From positions 2,661,001 through 2,725,000 of the forward strand of contig NC_134685.1 of NCBI RefSeq assembly GCF_024713945.1: a DNA stretch of 64,000 bases. The letters are read 5' to 3'. Below the pieces are notes generated by a model, which was not told where the DNA came from, ran no database searches, and saw only the letters and a list, made by a program, of their open reading frames with translations. This document shows positions 1 to 14,300 of the stretch, piece by piece. A program made the position numbers and the translations under genes. How positions within the stretch are numbered: position 1 is the first letter of the stretch; every line of letters starts with the position of its first letter. This DNA is from Dermatophagoides farinae. Taxonomy: Eukaryota > Arthropoda > Arachnida > Sarcoptiformes > Pyroglyphidae.

Positions 1-381
1 GTCGAACACAGGGCTGGAAGGTGTTGTAAGTAAACGAATTCTTTCAAAAAAAATATCGATACGTTCTCGTTCACCGCAACGACGAAAACAATCACAATTT
101 GATTTTCCATGAAATGTGTAAACAGGTGTAGCATTTGATGAAAAATAAACATCCGTTTCAATTGCATTGGCTCCACGATTCAGATAATCATTCAATTCAT
201 TTAAACTGTTTACCATATGAGCAATGTTGAAAAATGGACGATTTGTATGATAAAATTTTGGTTTTGGACCCAATGATGGATGTTGTATGGAAACATTATT
301 GTTTGTCGTGTTTTTGGTAGCTAAATAATTGACCATGTTGAACAACATCCATATTAGTAATACATACGGTAAATTTAACAT
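1..381 (-). CDS. Secreted sphingomyelinase D / phospholipase D-like protein (SicTox-type), 5' part only
   Basis: Reading minus from the ATG at 381-379, 127 codons stay open to the window edge, so the C-terminal part is missing. Residues 1 to about 21 form a hydrophobic signal peptide, followed by a short N/T-rich stretch. The start of the GDPD-like barrel of the arachnid SMase D family follows: His55 in NIAHMVN, Glu75 and Asp77 in AIETDV, and His91 in FHG. These match the two catalytic histidines and the Mg2+ ligands of the family. The cysteine cluster at residues 96, 98 and 102 (CDCFRRC) matches the disulfide loop beside the active site. In the family, such enzymes cleave choline or ethanolamine phospholipids, often by transphosphatidylation. 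The homology is clear. Whether the protein is venom-like, digestive or housekeeping cannot be told from this fragment. Confidence 0.8.
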   Translation of the reverse strand, partial: MLNLPYVLLIWMLFNMVNYLATKNTTNNNVSIQHPSLGPKPKFYHTNRPFFNIAHMVNSLNELNDYLNRGANAIETDVYFSSNATPVYTFHGKSNCDCFRRCGERERIDIFFERIRLLTTPSSPVFD

Positions 382-1566
382 TTTCAAGAGCAAACAATGC
401 TCTAACAATGATGATTAACACACAACTGATCAGCAGATCTAATGATGATAACGGAAAGACCACCAACAACCAATGTGGCAATGAGGAAATGTACACAAAC
501 ACACGATGATAAAATGTGTTGTTTTTTTTTGATGGCCTTAAGTTGATCACTTAATGAGATGTTGGCTGTATGTTCTCCACTTTTTTTTTCTCTTTTTCTG
601 AGTCTTACTTTACAGATTCTTATAATACTTTTGATCGGTTATCTTGATTCACAACTTTTTTTTTTTTTTATTCGCCAAGCCTAATCGATGTCCAGAAGCA
701 GAATGATGATGATGATGATGATGATGAACATATTACCAATGAAAAAAAACATATGGATGATACTTGAGGATGTTAGCCGATCTAGAGCATCATAAAAATA
801 CAATTGGCCATTATTTCATATCTTATTCATCATGATGATTGAATAAAAAAAAAGAGCCAACAAATAAATGAATGAATGAATAAAACCATACTGGTCAGTT
901 GGTCATTTGGTCATCACCACAGATAAACATCACAACACACAATGATGGCCACCCTATGACATAATTTGGCGACAATATCCATTTGTGTGTGTGTGACAAT
1001 AGTATTCATCTCAATTCTTTTCATCGCCTTTTTTTTCCAATGCCATTCTTTTCAATATCAAACTATTGTATTTTTGAAAATTTTTCCTGTGTGTGTGTGT
1101 GTGTGAACAAATGAATGAGAAAGACAGAAGGAGAGAGAGAAACGACAAAACATCCAAGCATAAAGCTAATCTTGATTGTTGATAGCGGTGGGTAGGTATA
1201 GTTGGGATGTAGTGTATCCATGGCCATTAATGCATCTGGTGTTTGTCTGTCATACACATATATATTATGATTTATGATGGGATATTGGTACTTGAAGGAA
1301 TGTTGTTGAATATTTCATGAAATGGTTGATTCATTCATTCAGAAAGAGTGATAGAGAGAGAGAGAGACATTTGATTATGGATTTATCATACGTGAATCAT
1401 GAATTTTTGATCAACGGGACAGCTAAACAGGAAAAGCCAATTAACAGGGTTAAAATTTCATGCCAACAACAACAACAACAACAAAAAAAATCAATACTTA
1501 TCTGTAATCGAAATGAGTAAAGTGATGTGGTGGTGGTGGTGTTTGTGTTTTATTCCCTTCTCAATT

Positions 1567-1598
<32 letters not shown>

Positions 1599-3357
1599 TG
1601 TGATGTTATGCGCGTATGTTGGATTAATGATGAAACAAACATCCATCCATCCATTCTGGTTATCAAATTTTCTTTTTCTCTCTTTGTTTTTTGTTTTTTT
1701 TTCGAAGAGAAATGGGGCAAAACACCACTCATTTCATCAAATATTGATTTGTAAATGAATGAATGAATGAATAAATTGTAATCATTCTTTTCATTTTGGC
1801 TTTAATATATATCCAAAACCAATTGGTTTTCTTTTTTTTTTTACCAACTAGATATTTGATTGAAGAAAGAACAAAAAGAAGAAGAAGAAAGAAAAAAAAT
1901 GGAATAAATTATTTGCCACACATTCGATTTGTTTCATTCACATATATATGATGAATACAGTGTATAAAAAAAAAAAAATCAAATCATCTGATGATGATAG
2001 CAATTCGAATCCAATTCATCATAATTCGTCATCATCATCATCATTGAAAATCAAAAAGAGTCAATTCTGAACCAAAAAAAAAAAAAAAAAATTTCTATAC
2101 TAAATCAAACAAGAGGCTTGGCTTTTTTTACCTTTCATCATTTGTTTTTTTTAGTAATTTGCCATAAACATCATCGTTCAATCTTCATCAATGTCAATTG
2201 GCCCATTTGCCCTTTTATTCATTCATTCATTATTCTTTATGTGCGTGTTCAACAATACTTCCTCTCTCTAACTCTCTTGCTCTCCATTTATGATTGGCAT
2301 TCGGTTAATCATCGATGAATGAATGAATTACATCGAAATAAAATCCGGCTGAATAAGAGGGTTAATCTGATGATGATGATTTAGTTCAAATCAATCAATT
2401 AAATCTGATCATCATAAATTGCTGGAAGGTCAATGGAAAAAAAAGACGAAGAAGAAGAATAAATTGGCCGACATTCAATTCATATTTTTATCTTTGCCAC
2501 TATTTTTTTCCCCCCCGATTGAAATCGACACACACACAGAAACAAAATCGTAACTCTTTTTTTTTCTATCTGTCTATGGCTGGATATAATTATTTTATAC
2601 TTGCTGGTACCCACAAAACATCAAAATCTGTCCATCATCATCATCATCATCATGTTCAAATCGACAAGCAATATTCACACCACATATAAATATGGGCCCA
2701 ACGAAAAAAAAACTACAAATTGCTGCTATTTGATTGTTGTTTTTTGTTGTTGTTGTTTTTTTTTGTTGATTCCATCGTATAACAATCAAACAAATCAAGT
2801 TAATATATATGATATATAACCAATCTACATTCAAAATTTACTTCCAAATTCATTTATAATAACATGGAAAAAAAATGATAGTAACCGATGGTATAGTAAA
2901 CAACAACAACATGCCATTCCATTTTCATTTCAGATTCTATTATGCAAATTATTATCTTTTCCATTCCTTTCCAATGAACAACAACAACAACAACAACAAT
3001 GCACACAGTGATCATCATCATCATCATTCAAATCAATTGGAATTTTTTTTTTCGTTTTCGTTTTCGTTTTTCGCAACAACACACACTAGAATTATTATTA
3101 TTAAATGAAGAAAAGGGAGACAGTAATAATGATGATCAATGAATGAATACACACACACAGAGAGTGAGAGAGAGAGAGAACATAATGGCCATCATATTTG
3201 TTATTTTAATGATTTCATGATGATGATGATGTTCTCAAGCCTGAAGTGATGAAGAGAAAAAAAAATTCTGGCCCAGAATTTGATGTAGCTGTTGTTGGTT
3301 GGTTGGTTGGCTCTAACCCTTTTTTTTCTTTATTTGGCCGATTCGATTCAAGTATAC

Positions 3358-3388
<31 letters not shown>

Positions 3389-3916
3389 ATTTCATTCAAA
3401 TTCACTAATTCATTGAATCAAATCGAACGTGTCTAATATATATATATGATATAAACATAGTGGTTGGGTACCCGTAATAGTATGCCATTGGTGGGTATTT
3501 TCATAAAAATTCAATCGATTTCAAACAAAAAAAAAGGACATGGCCATTATCATCATCATCATCATCATCATCGTTTGCATCACAACAATGGCCATTGTTT
3601 TCATTTCAATTGAAAACATTATGTAAATGAATTCCATAAAAACATTCCATTACATTGTATATAAATTGTATGCATGTATGTATTCTATTGGTCCAAAGGG
3701 TATGGTGGGGAAAAAAAATCAATCAATCCATTCAGTGGAGCTTGAATGATGATGTGTTGAATATAATATAGAGCTAAAGTACCGTTGTGAATGTTTTGTT
3801 TTGTTTTTTACCTGATCTTTTTTTTTTTTTTTTTGGTACAGAATTAGGTACAGAATTTTCAAATATAACATTCATATATTTATGATTTTTTTTTTTTTTT
3901 TTTTAGAAATACACAT

Positions 3917-3986
3917 GCTACCATCTGTTGACATGAATAATAATAAATCATGTAATAATTGTACGATTCTTCACCACTAGATGGCA
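3917..3986. promoter_or_regulatory. Pair of oppositely oriented CTCF-like motifs
   Basis: CCACTAGATGGCA at 3974-3986 (plus) fits the known bilaterian CTCF core CCASYAGRKGGC. A weaker copy in the opposite orientation, CAACAGATGGTAGC on the minus strand, lies at 3917-3930. The fit to a published consensus is seen in the sequence; binding is inference. The AGATGGC core also resembles the YY1/Pho site (GCCAT), so a Polycomb-type element is an alternative. Confidence 0.3.
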
Positions 3987-6500
3987 AGATGTCTGTATTC
4001 ATATTCTGATTGAATCGAATGTTTTTTTTTGTTTTTTTTTTTTTTGGCCAGCCAAAATGAAAATGTGATTCGACAAAATCTATCTTTCTATCTTGGTTTT
4101 GTATATTCACAAATTGTTTCACATATGTGAGATAATAATCAGAATATGTAATAATTACCATTTATAGACGCAACATCGGTGAGAGAAAATGAAAATGACC
4201 AACAACAACAACGAAAATACCATCTTGCCATCATATTAATTATAATCAGTGCAATGGCGAAAGTTGACCAATTAATTCTCGTGGTTAAAAAAAACATAAG
4301 AAGAAGAGTGGTCAACACACTCATATGTCTTATTTATCAATGTGATAACCCTGCTTTGATGCTAGTCTTTATTTTTCACAACCCAATGACAATGACAACG
4401 ATGACAAAAACACTGATGATGCTTTCTCAAAGTCCATGTGTGTTTTTTGTTTTCATTTATTAATCCCGGCAAGATGAAAAATTCTCACAAGCACTTTATA
4501 GACCAAAAAAAAAAAAAAAAAAAAAAATTGTCTCTCAGTGTGTATGTATTCATCTGAAATTTTTTTTTCTTCCATCATCACTATGTCATTTGTTTATCTG
4601 TGATAAACATTAAAAACTGAAAATAGTGTAGAGAGAATACAGCTTGTCAAATAATGATGATGATGATGATGATGGCCACCTTTATCCAACAACAACAACA
4701 CATGTTTTTTATTGATCAAAATCTCTAATAAACGTCGTCGGATTCACAGTGTTTGTGTTTGTGAAAAAAAATAAAAAAATTTGAAATCGAAAGGGATGAT
4801 CCGACATTATGGCCAACAACAACAACAAAAAAAGAGAAAAAGATGAACAATGATGCAAATGATAATGATGATGATGATGGGCCATTATTAAATCCCCCCA
4901 TGGTGAACATTTTTTAATGATAAGATGTCATAACGACAACACATTTCATATATTGCAACAAATCACAGCATTTCATTCATTCATTCATCCGTTTTTTTCG
5001 TTGATACATTTGACAAGTGTTTTTTTTTTCTTTTTTCTTTGAACAAAATGGTATGTATTATCTATATTCAGAAAATGGTGAATGAATGAATGAATGAATA
5101 AATAAAAATGTAAGCTGAAACATTTGATTTTTTTTCCATTCATACAAACAAACAAACAAACAAAATGACCATTGATGATGGAAAGTGATGTATGTTTCAT
5201 TCATCAACGAATAATAAAATGTGTTCTATTATTGTGTTTTGCTTTGCTTTGATCAATGATCAATGTTGATGATCATCACCATTAGTATGGCCCAATTTTT
5301 TTTCCGAATAATGATTATCATGTAAGTAAACTAATGAATGTTATATTACACAATTGAATCTAATCGATTTTCATATTCCTACTGAATTTATAGTGCTTTT
5401 TATATATGGATAAATATTGATTGATTTTAATTACCGATGACTTATTCAAATGTATAACATATATATGGATGATTGATTCCCGAAATTTCAATTGTGTTTG
5501 TATTTGTATTTGTATTTGTGTGTGTGTGTGTCAAACATGTGAATAATCAACCGACCAGCCAGCCAATGAATATCGTATTTGGATTGAATTCCACGATATG
5601 GATCTGGAATGCATTTAATTAACCTCATTCAAATGGATCACAAACACAGTAATAATTATCATGAACATGGATATGGTACCCCTTGTTTCATTAAATCTTG
5701 GATCGCCCTATTATTCGAATGGAATGGACATTGTGGACAACCTGGCAAGCAATAGAATGAAAAAGAAATTGTGTATAAATTAAAAAAAAAGAGCCAAGAA
5801 CAGGCTCCGCACACACACACACACACATGCAGCCAACAGAACGGAAAAAGAAGAGAAAACATCGACTTGATCTGTATGTATGTGTGTTTGGTGGCTCATT
5901 TCTCATCACCATCATAGTCAGTTCACGACTAGCATTCATACCGAATGGTTGTCAAATGTTATTGTCTCATTGCAAAAAAAAAAAAAAAAATTCCTTGTTG
6001 TTCATATCATCGACAAACGACGAATTTGTTGTTTTTCATCATTCAATGTTTTTTTGTTTGTCCGGGTGTGTCCCTTTGTCCTCTGTCTTTTGTCCTTTGT
6101 CTTTCTGGTTGATGTTTTTTGTTACTGTGTGTGTGTGTGTAATTAGTTTCTATGGTTCTACACCTTATTCATATGGACGGTTGAATGATCAACCATGTGT
6201 ATCGAATGAATGAATAAATGAAGAATCTTACCATCATGTTAAACTTTGGACAATGATCAAATGTAAAATGTCTTTTACCATCATCACAACATTGACTTAA
6301 GAGACCACATTTCGCTTTTCATTCCTCGAGGCAATGGTCATCATTCACCATTAAACATCTCTATATGCATTTCATTCTTTAATTCTGAGAACGACAATTC
6401 ATTACAATTCTCATGATTACATGAAATCATCAAACAACGTGTACTAAACAAACCAAAACCATCATTCGAATATATATGTGAATTAAAATTGTCTCGTTGT

Positions 6501-6522
6501 CATCATCATCATCATCATCATC

Positions 6523-6561
<39 letters not shown>

Positions 6562-6563
6562 GT
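6501..6563. repeat. Compound (CAT)n-(CGT)n microsatellite
   Basis: Seven CAT units run directly into about twelve CGT-type units with a single interruption. It lies about 0.7 kb upstream of the cadherin start. CpG-containing trinucleotide arrays are rare in this AT-rich window. Confidence 0.85.
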
Positions 6564-7248
6564 AGCAGTTTGTGTTTTTATTTTCATCTGTAAAATTTCA
6601 TCTTTTAAGAATACAAACACAATGCTTTTGTCTTATATACATGTGTGTGTGTGTGTATGTGTGTGCGTTGTTTTGAATGCAAAATGCAATACAAAATAAG
6701 CATTTGATTTGCATAACAAAACATTTTGTTAAAGTTTATTTTTTTTTCTACTGAATCAATTTTCAACATAAACTTTTGGTGCCCAAATTGACCGACACAT
6801 ACTGAATACAATTGAAATAAGAAAACAACATTGAATTGTCCTTCATTTGTTTGTTTGTTTTAAATGTTGACCACCACCCTGTTGTTATTTGTATTATATT
6901 CAATATATATCACATTAACATATTGTTGTATGTAGCCATGATCCTTGGTAGACCAAAAGTTCCAACATGAGAAGAAAAAAAAACAATATTGCCAACGATC
7001 ATATGATTGTGGCCACTGACAACAACAACAGCGACATACTGATAAGGCGTCTTAATGAATCTGATGATAATGATGACGATGATGGTAGTGGTGGTGGTGC
7101 TGGTGGTGATGATGATATTGATGTTGATGTTGATGTTGATGTTGATGTTGAATGGCACCATAAGTCATCATTATCAAATGGATCGATGTACATCTGCAGC
7201 CAAATGAATAACATTGACAAGGTCATATTTCAAAGACAATATGTTCCA

Positions 7249-8061
7249 ATGTCTTGGACGATGGTCATCATTATACACCTGTTCTTTTGTTTGTTTTGTA
7301 TGTTCCATCAACAGATTACGATAGCTTCAGCTTTGATTCATGAACATCATTCATCCACTGTTTCTCCATCACCACCATCATTATCGATTCATGGCCAAAC
7401 ACATTCGCCAACAGCGGCTATCGTTCGTCGTTTGTATTATTCGCCATCAGCATCAGGTCAACAACATCAATCACCAATATCTTCTCGTACCAATCCTTAT
7501 CGTTCAATGATGCATCTTAGTCATTCTAATAATCATCGTATAGTGTCTACTGCTACAAGAATTGTTGGATCATCATCGAAAGGCGTGGCTAAAGTAACGC
7601 CCATATCGATACAGTCACCGACGTTTGATTCTACAATTCGTTTGACTAGTCGTCCGACATCAACGATACTAATGAACGACAATAATAATAAAAATAATCG
7701 TTTGTTGCAGAAACCATCCACCTCACTTATACAAATTCTTGAAGCAATGGATTCCAACAATTCAAGCCAAGCATTGACGACCACCACCACCACTACTACC
7801 ACCACAACTGTGAGTCCGATAATCAATACTATTAATCAGACTAGTCATCGGCATGGTAAATCACTGCAAGAAATAGCTTCAACTTCGACAACAACAACAG
7901 CTTCAATTACGACAACAACGAAGACCCTACCACCAATAAACAATAGTAGCCATTACAATGAAAATATCAACAATCTTTGTTTCCTGTCACATGGTGGATC
8001 ATCGGAAACATTCACTGTCAATGAAGCAGTCGAAATTGATTCTGTAATCGGGACCATCAAG
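7249..8061 (+). CDS. Cadherin exon 1
   Basis: Encodes the signal peptide, the Ser/Thr/Asn-rich N-terminal stalk (with an ACC/ACT-encoded poly-Thr run at about 7781-7809) and the first strand of EC1 (ETFTVNEAVEIDSVIGTIK). The donor AAG|GTATTT is at 8061/8062, phase 0. Joining it to 21255 rebuilds an uninterrupted cadherin strand A-B motif, which supports both splice sites. Confidence 0.75.
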
Positions 8062-8324
8062 GTATTTCTCTCTATTTTTAAACGAATTCAAACACAATAC
8101 CTATAATGCTCTACATCATCATCATCATCATCATTGGTGATGATTGGGCCAAATCTCAACATGACGCCTAATCGAATATTTATTGGCTGACCATTGCATG
8201 AATGAATGAATGAATGAATTATTGCATTTATTTTTTGCTGATGAATTGAAATCTGCCAAAAATGGTTTATTTTTTTTCTCATTCTCATTTCAATGATGAT
8301 GATTATGAAATTGTATTGAGTGTT

Positions 8325-8355
<31 letters not shown>

Positions 8356-11300
8356 ATCGGTTGGTCAATCGATTGTATATACAAAAACGGTGGTGCTCTA
8401 TTGCTCTTTCCAATATATATTATATAACTCCAGTATTTCGCTAACTGTTTCGATTGTTAATCACTACCTACGCCTGCCGCGTGCAATGTCCAGCTACAAA
8501 CGAATGAAATAGAGAGAGAGAATAGCCGGTCAAAAATCTTTCAGATAGATGATGATGATGACGATGGATGATGGATGAGAAGACGTATTGATGTATTAAA
8601 ATGTGAAATGCAATGAAAGTCATTCGGTTTTTGATCAAACAGTGGCAGACAATGGCGCCCAACATTTTTTTTTCTTTTTGTCCGATCACATCCATAAATG
8701 AGATGCATGTATGTGTGTGTGTGTGCGCATTTTTGATTCGATTCGAATCCAATTAATAATTTTCAATTTATCCAACCTATAGTGGAGATAGTGTGGCATT
8801 CACCATCATCATCATCGTCGTCATCGTAATCAAGATGACGATGGCAGCACAATTGATCGATGGATTAATATGTCGATGCCGATGCACACACACATGATGT
8901 GGCATGTGTGCTTGTGGTGGTCATTCTGCCCCCGTGTGATTGATCTATTCATCATCAACTTAAGCTTCAAATCTAAACAAAACACACACACACACCACAA
9001 TCACAATGGTCAATCCATCCATCTAATTGACTTTTAAATGACTCTTGCTTCCTTTTCATACAAAAAGAAAAAATCCCGGTCACAATCAATCTTTAACCAG
9101 CTTTATGTGGGTGTTCATTGTGGCTATAGCTCTAGCACCAAGAAAAAAAACCTTCTTTTTGATTTATTGTTCAATCTATCTACCATATACATTGCTGTCC
9201 ATTGATAAATATCTTCGGATATGAATATTTAGTTGTAGTTTTCTTTATTTTTTTCCATTTCACACACACACACACACACACACACGGTGTTTGATTGTCG
9301 TCATTTAATGGGCTTTGAAATTGTTAATTTGTCTCACTGTTTTTAATGTCCAAAACGAAATTTTGTTAATATGATAATCCACACTTTGGCCGTACTGTGT
9401 TGCTACAAGACAATTTTAATTGCCCTATTTGTATGGCAATCTAGTTCCAAATGAGTTCTACATAACTGCCGATAGTTTGGACCCTGAACACTTAACACAA
9501 TACACAGTAGTGATGATGATGATGATGATGATGGCCCAATTCCAACAATTTGATTGCGGTCCATATACATCTGGCATTACGTAACTATTGAGAAAGAGGG
9601 AGAGAGAGAGAGCGAAAGAGTGAAAGGAAGAGACGAAAAAAAAAACAAAAGACCAATGACCAATTATTGTGGATTGTGTATGGCAATCCAATTTGTAACA
9701 AAAATCCATAAGCTTCTGTTCATGTTGTGTTTTTTTTTCTTCTTTGCTCTATGATCTAACTATATGATTTTTTGCAGCTGTCCCAGTAAAAAAAAACTCC
9801 TACACTCTGACACTGGGTGATCACATTGTCTTTACATGGCTACCATCATCATCATCATTATCATTTAGTTGAGCAATTGGCCCAAAACACACAAACAACA
9901 TTCACGTATGGAATTACAGCCATCCAGATGGCTTCTTTTTTTCTTTTTTTCTGATTAATTGATTGACCATCTTGGCTTCATCATTGATTGAAATGAGAGC
10001 AACAAACAACAATGAATATATATGATAAAGGATGTCTGTTCATTCATTAATAATCAAGATTCAAGTAGCCATTATTGTATGTGTTTTTTTTGTTGTTGTT
10101 GTTTTTGGTCATCACTATCAAAAAAACAATGGCTGACCGACCCTCGATACCATTGTGTTTGTGAGAGCGAGTGAGAAAGAGAGAAAGAAATAATTGAACA
10201 AAGATGTGATCTAAATAGCAAATGCAACTATAGTTAATTGAGTAGCCATTTCATTAATTCTGCCGAATCAATTAAAACAAACAAAAAGAAAAAACAAAGC
10301 ACTACTATCTATTCTATTCTGATTGAAATTGGTTCAACGATTTTTTTTCTGTTCTGTTATCTATTAATCCTATCGTATAAATTATAATAGATTTATAAAC
10401 ATCAAACATTGTGTTTGATCGGTTGTTGGTTGATAATTTTGTCAACAACAACCGATTGGAAACACAAAATTACATTTGGGGCGATGTGTTCACAAATATA
10501 GTGTATGTATGTGTATGTGTATGTGTGTGTGTGAAAGGAAATATTGGGTTCACAAGTGTCATGCACCTATTCCATCCATCCATCGAATGAATTCAATCTT
10601 TCTTGCCTGCTCTACATTTAATTAACAGAGGAGACAAGTCATCCAATGAACTTAATGATTGTATGAATGTGTATTTTCGAAATTTGAATATAGTAAAATG
10701 AACATACACACACACAACTGACGACTACTGTCGAATATTTGATTTTGAATGGTGGCTGTTTTTTTTTTTGTTTTTTGTTTTTTGTTTTGTTTTGTATGTT
10801 GTTCCCATTTGTTCATTTGACAATCATTTACCATTATCATCATCAACTTGTTTCTTTTGTTTTCTTAGCTGGATGTATGTATGTATGTATGTATGGATGG
10901 ATGGATGGAATTTGATTCGACAAATTCACATTTTATATTCAGAGAAAAAAAAATCCATTGCTATTTGGAATGTTTTTTTTCTTGTTGTTGTTCTAAAATG
11001 GCAATCTCATCACTATATATATGTTTACCGCTCGGATTTTATTCAATTTGATTAGGGGCCGATAAACTACCATCACTATTTCCACATTGTCCATTTGCTA
11101 TCCACGGTTGTTATTGATTTAAACGATTACCGGATTTGAAATTTTTTTTTTGTTTGATTGATGCAATTTATAGCTGATGCTCATCATCATCATCATCATC
11201 AGTAATGGACAATTGTGTTTAATTCAATTGCTAGAAATATTTGTGGTGTTTATTATTATCGTGCTTTGCATACTAAATGGCATACTAGAAACAAAAAAAA

Positions 11301-14300
11301 TAAGATGAACAACAACATTGAGTGATTGAGTTCATATTGAAGCCCACTGCCATATGTAATAGTATTGGTATTTGGTATGGTATGATTCGGTGACGGTTCG
11401 ATGAATCGATTGATGGATTAAATTCAATATATGTAACGCACACACACACACACTATACTACGAAGAAGAAAAATAGAGAGAGAGAGATCTAAGTTTAATT
11501 AACAGATTTTTCCATCCATTGTGTGTGTGTGTATGTCGCATTTATGTGTGTGTGTCGATAAGTAACGAACAAAGATAAATCAATTGATTTTCAATGTTCA
11601 AATGAGAAAAAAAAACAAGACAGAAAGTTAAGACATAAGATAGTGTGATTGTCTAATGTGATATAGTCATATAGTCATGTATTATATAATAATAATAATA
11701 AATGAAGATGATCCATTTTCAATCATCATCATCATCATCACCATTATTATTCAATTCAGCTTCATTTTCAAGAGACTGGTAGCGATCGAACGCTTCATTG
11801 CCATTGTTTTTTTTGATTACAAAAAAAATGGTGGTGGTTGTGGCGGTGGTGTTGGTGGTGATGGTGACCAAATTCAATTTTTTTTCCTATTTTCAATCAA
11901 GCAAAAATACACCAAACAACAACAATGGCAGTGACAAGCATTCACAGTGCAGTGATGCCACATGATGATGAGATATTTTTTTTTTATTTTTGCTTCAATC
12001 AATAATTGAATCAAGCACCTGTGGATTCATTACCCTTTATATATAAAAATTTGTGACATATGGTCATTCATACATTACATGATCATCTCATGATAATCAT
12101 CATCATGATTATGATAAGCTAGCAAACGAAATGATCCTACATCGATCGCGATTGATTGATCATTAGAGATATCATTTGATGGCAACAATAACAACAACAA
12201 CAACAACAAAAAGGCAGACAGATTTTTAAAACGAGCTTATTTATCTATTTATAGATTAAAAATTTCCGTTGATTATATGATGATGATGATGATGATGATG
12301 GTCATAATAACAATGTTCATTCTAAATCATTTTCGCTTTCATTGATTTCCTTTGGTTCTCATTGTTGACAAATGTTATCATGCTGAGCTATATTGATTAT
12401 ATATAGCTATATTGATGATGACCATTATTATTACTAGATCGATATATGTTCCATGATCATGATCATATAATTCATATGGAGCAATCGATAACACTATCAA
12501 CAACATAACATGGCTCCATTATTAGCTATCCATGATGTTCATCATGATCAACTACTAACGGGTTGTTTATCATCATGTTGGATTGGAATCGTGCAGGCGC
12601 CAACAATCTATGTTGACCAGTGTATGTCCAGGTAAATTGATTGCATCAGCATCAGCATTAAACAAGAGAAGAGAGATGAAAATTAAGAGAGAATAAGAGA
12701 GAGAGAGAGAGAGAGGTGAAAATTCAATTTAAGAAAGTCATGAGCTAAAATGACAATTCGTGATTCACCAGACACGATGATGTTTTTTTTTTGTTTCGAG
12801 TCCAAAGCGAATCAAATGTTGAATGAGTGAGAGTGCAATGAGAAAATTCAAAAAAAAAGATGAAAGCTATGATTAGTTAACTCATACCTGCCATATCTTT
12901 GGCTATACTTAGATGAAAGATGTTGATGATGTTGGCCCCCATACCAAATGCCAAAATACGATCGTGCTGACCATTCATGATGATGATGATGATGATACTA
13001 AATGTGTGTGTGTGTTATGTGTACAGCCATCCAAAATACCACCACCACCACCACCATTTACATTGATCCATACATTGTCATGTCAAATATGAAAATACTT
13101 ATCTTACAAGCAAAGCGATATATTGCAATTATTGATCCAAAACAAAATAGCAACAACATGCTTTTTTAACCGGTATATATATACTATGATTATTAACGAA
13201 TAAATCGTGGCTGATTGAATGACTGACTGGCTGGCTGGCTGGATATCGTTGTTGGTGGATATTGCTTATTAGTAATTCGATTGATTTTTATTTTAACACT
13301 GAATATATCTGGAACATAGAATTTTGCACCATGTTTCCTTTTTTTTCTCTAAATATAGCGCACATTTATTGTATATATGGCCATTATGGTCACACATCAC
13401 ATACATCACACATTTTACTAAATGACCATTTTTTTTTAATGATATAATGATTGTTTATTATGATACATACTTACGTTATGCCCCCTGATGATCAATTCTT
13501 TTTTTTTTGTTTTTTGTTTTTTGTTTTGTAAAAAGAGAAAGTGTAATAAGATGTTGATATGATATGATATGATATGATGATATAACTGGAATCTTCCGGG
13601 TGGTGGTTCAACATTTTTCTTATCTCTCTAATCTATGATGCTATCAGCCAGTAAAATAGTTCACGATTTTACCTATTGTGTTTGTGTGTGTCGAGTATAT
13701 TGTTCCATATGGATTTTGGTTGCATGTGTGTGTGGTGTGGTGTACTTTGGCTCTCTGATTACCTCGATTCCGTTATCCACAATTGTGTGTGTGTGTGTGT
13801 GTGTGTGTGTGGTCATGACGTCAATTTAAATGATAATTACGCCATAGCCACACAAGAATAGTGCACGATCAAGCTTAATTAATCCAAATGATGTTGTCAT
13901 ATATATTGATTGGATGATTTTATCATTAGTAAAGATAATTGAGATTGTAGATTCAATCATGATGTAATTTTATTTGGCCAAATTTTTTTTTCATATACTG
14001 AATGAATGAATCTAAATAGAGCAGCCATTTTAAAATGGTTATAATTGCTCATTTATTTTTTTTTTTTTTTGCCAACAACGGTGATTACACAATAAATGAA
14101 TGATGATTATAGCACGCGTTCCCAACAAAAAAAAAAAACATGATCAACACTGAGGAAATGACCGAAACAAATTAGAAGTCCTGGTAACATATAAGAAAGA
14201 GTTGATGGTGATCATTTACTTATTGTGTGTGTGTGGACTACAATTGCTCTCGATATTCAAGCCATCATTAGTTACAATGATTTTTATAGGCTATTCGCTT

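Larger units (their letters stand above)
382..7248. other. Intergenic region without a supported gene
   Basis: This lies between the divergent starts of the phospholipase D-like gene (minus) and the cadherin (plus). It holds many short microsatellites: (GT)n near 3362-3388, (CAT)n near 3550-3570, (TGAA)n/(ATTC)n tracts, and poly-A/T runs such as 4505-4527. The open frames here (the longest is 128 codons at 5827-6213) are low-complexity translations of such tracts and show no domain. Two CTCF-like motifs at 3917-3986 are listed separately. Promoters of both flanking genes must lie here, but I could not place a convincing core promoter. Confidence 0.6.

Noticed and set aside
5827-6213. 128-codon open frame in the intergenic region
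   Set aside because: Composed of translated (CA)n, poly-A and (GT)n tracts; no domain, no supporting splice or coding signal.
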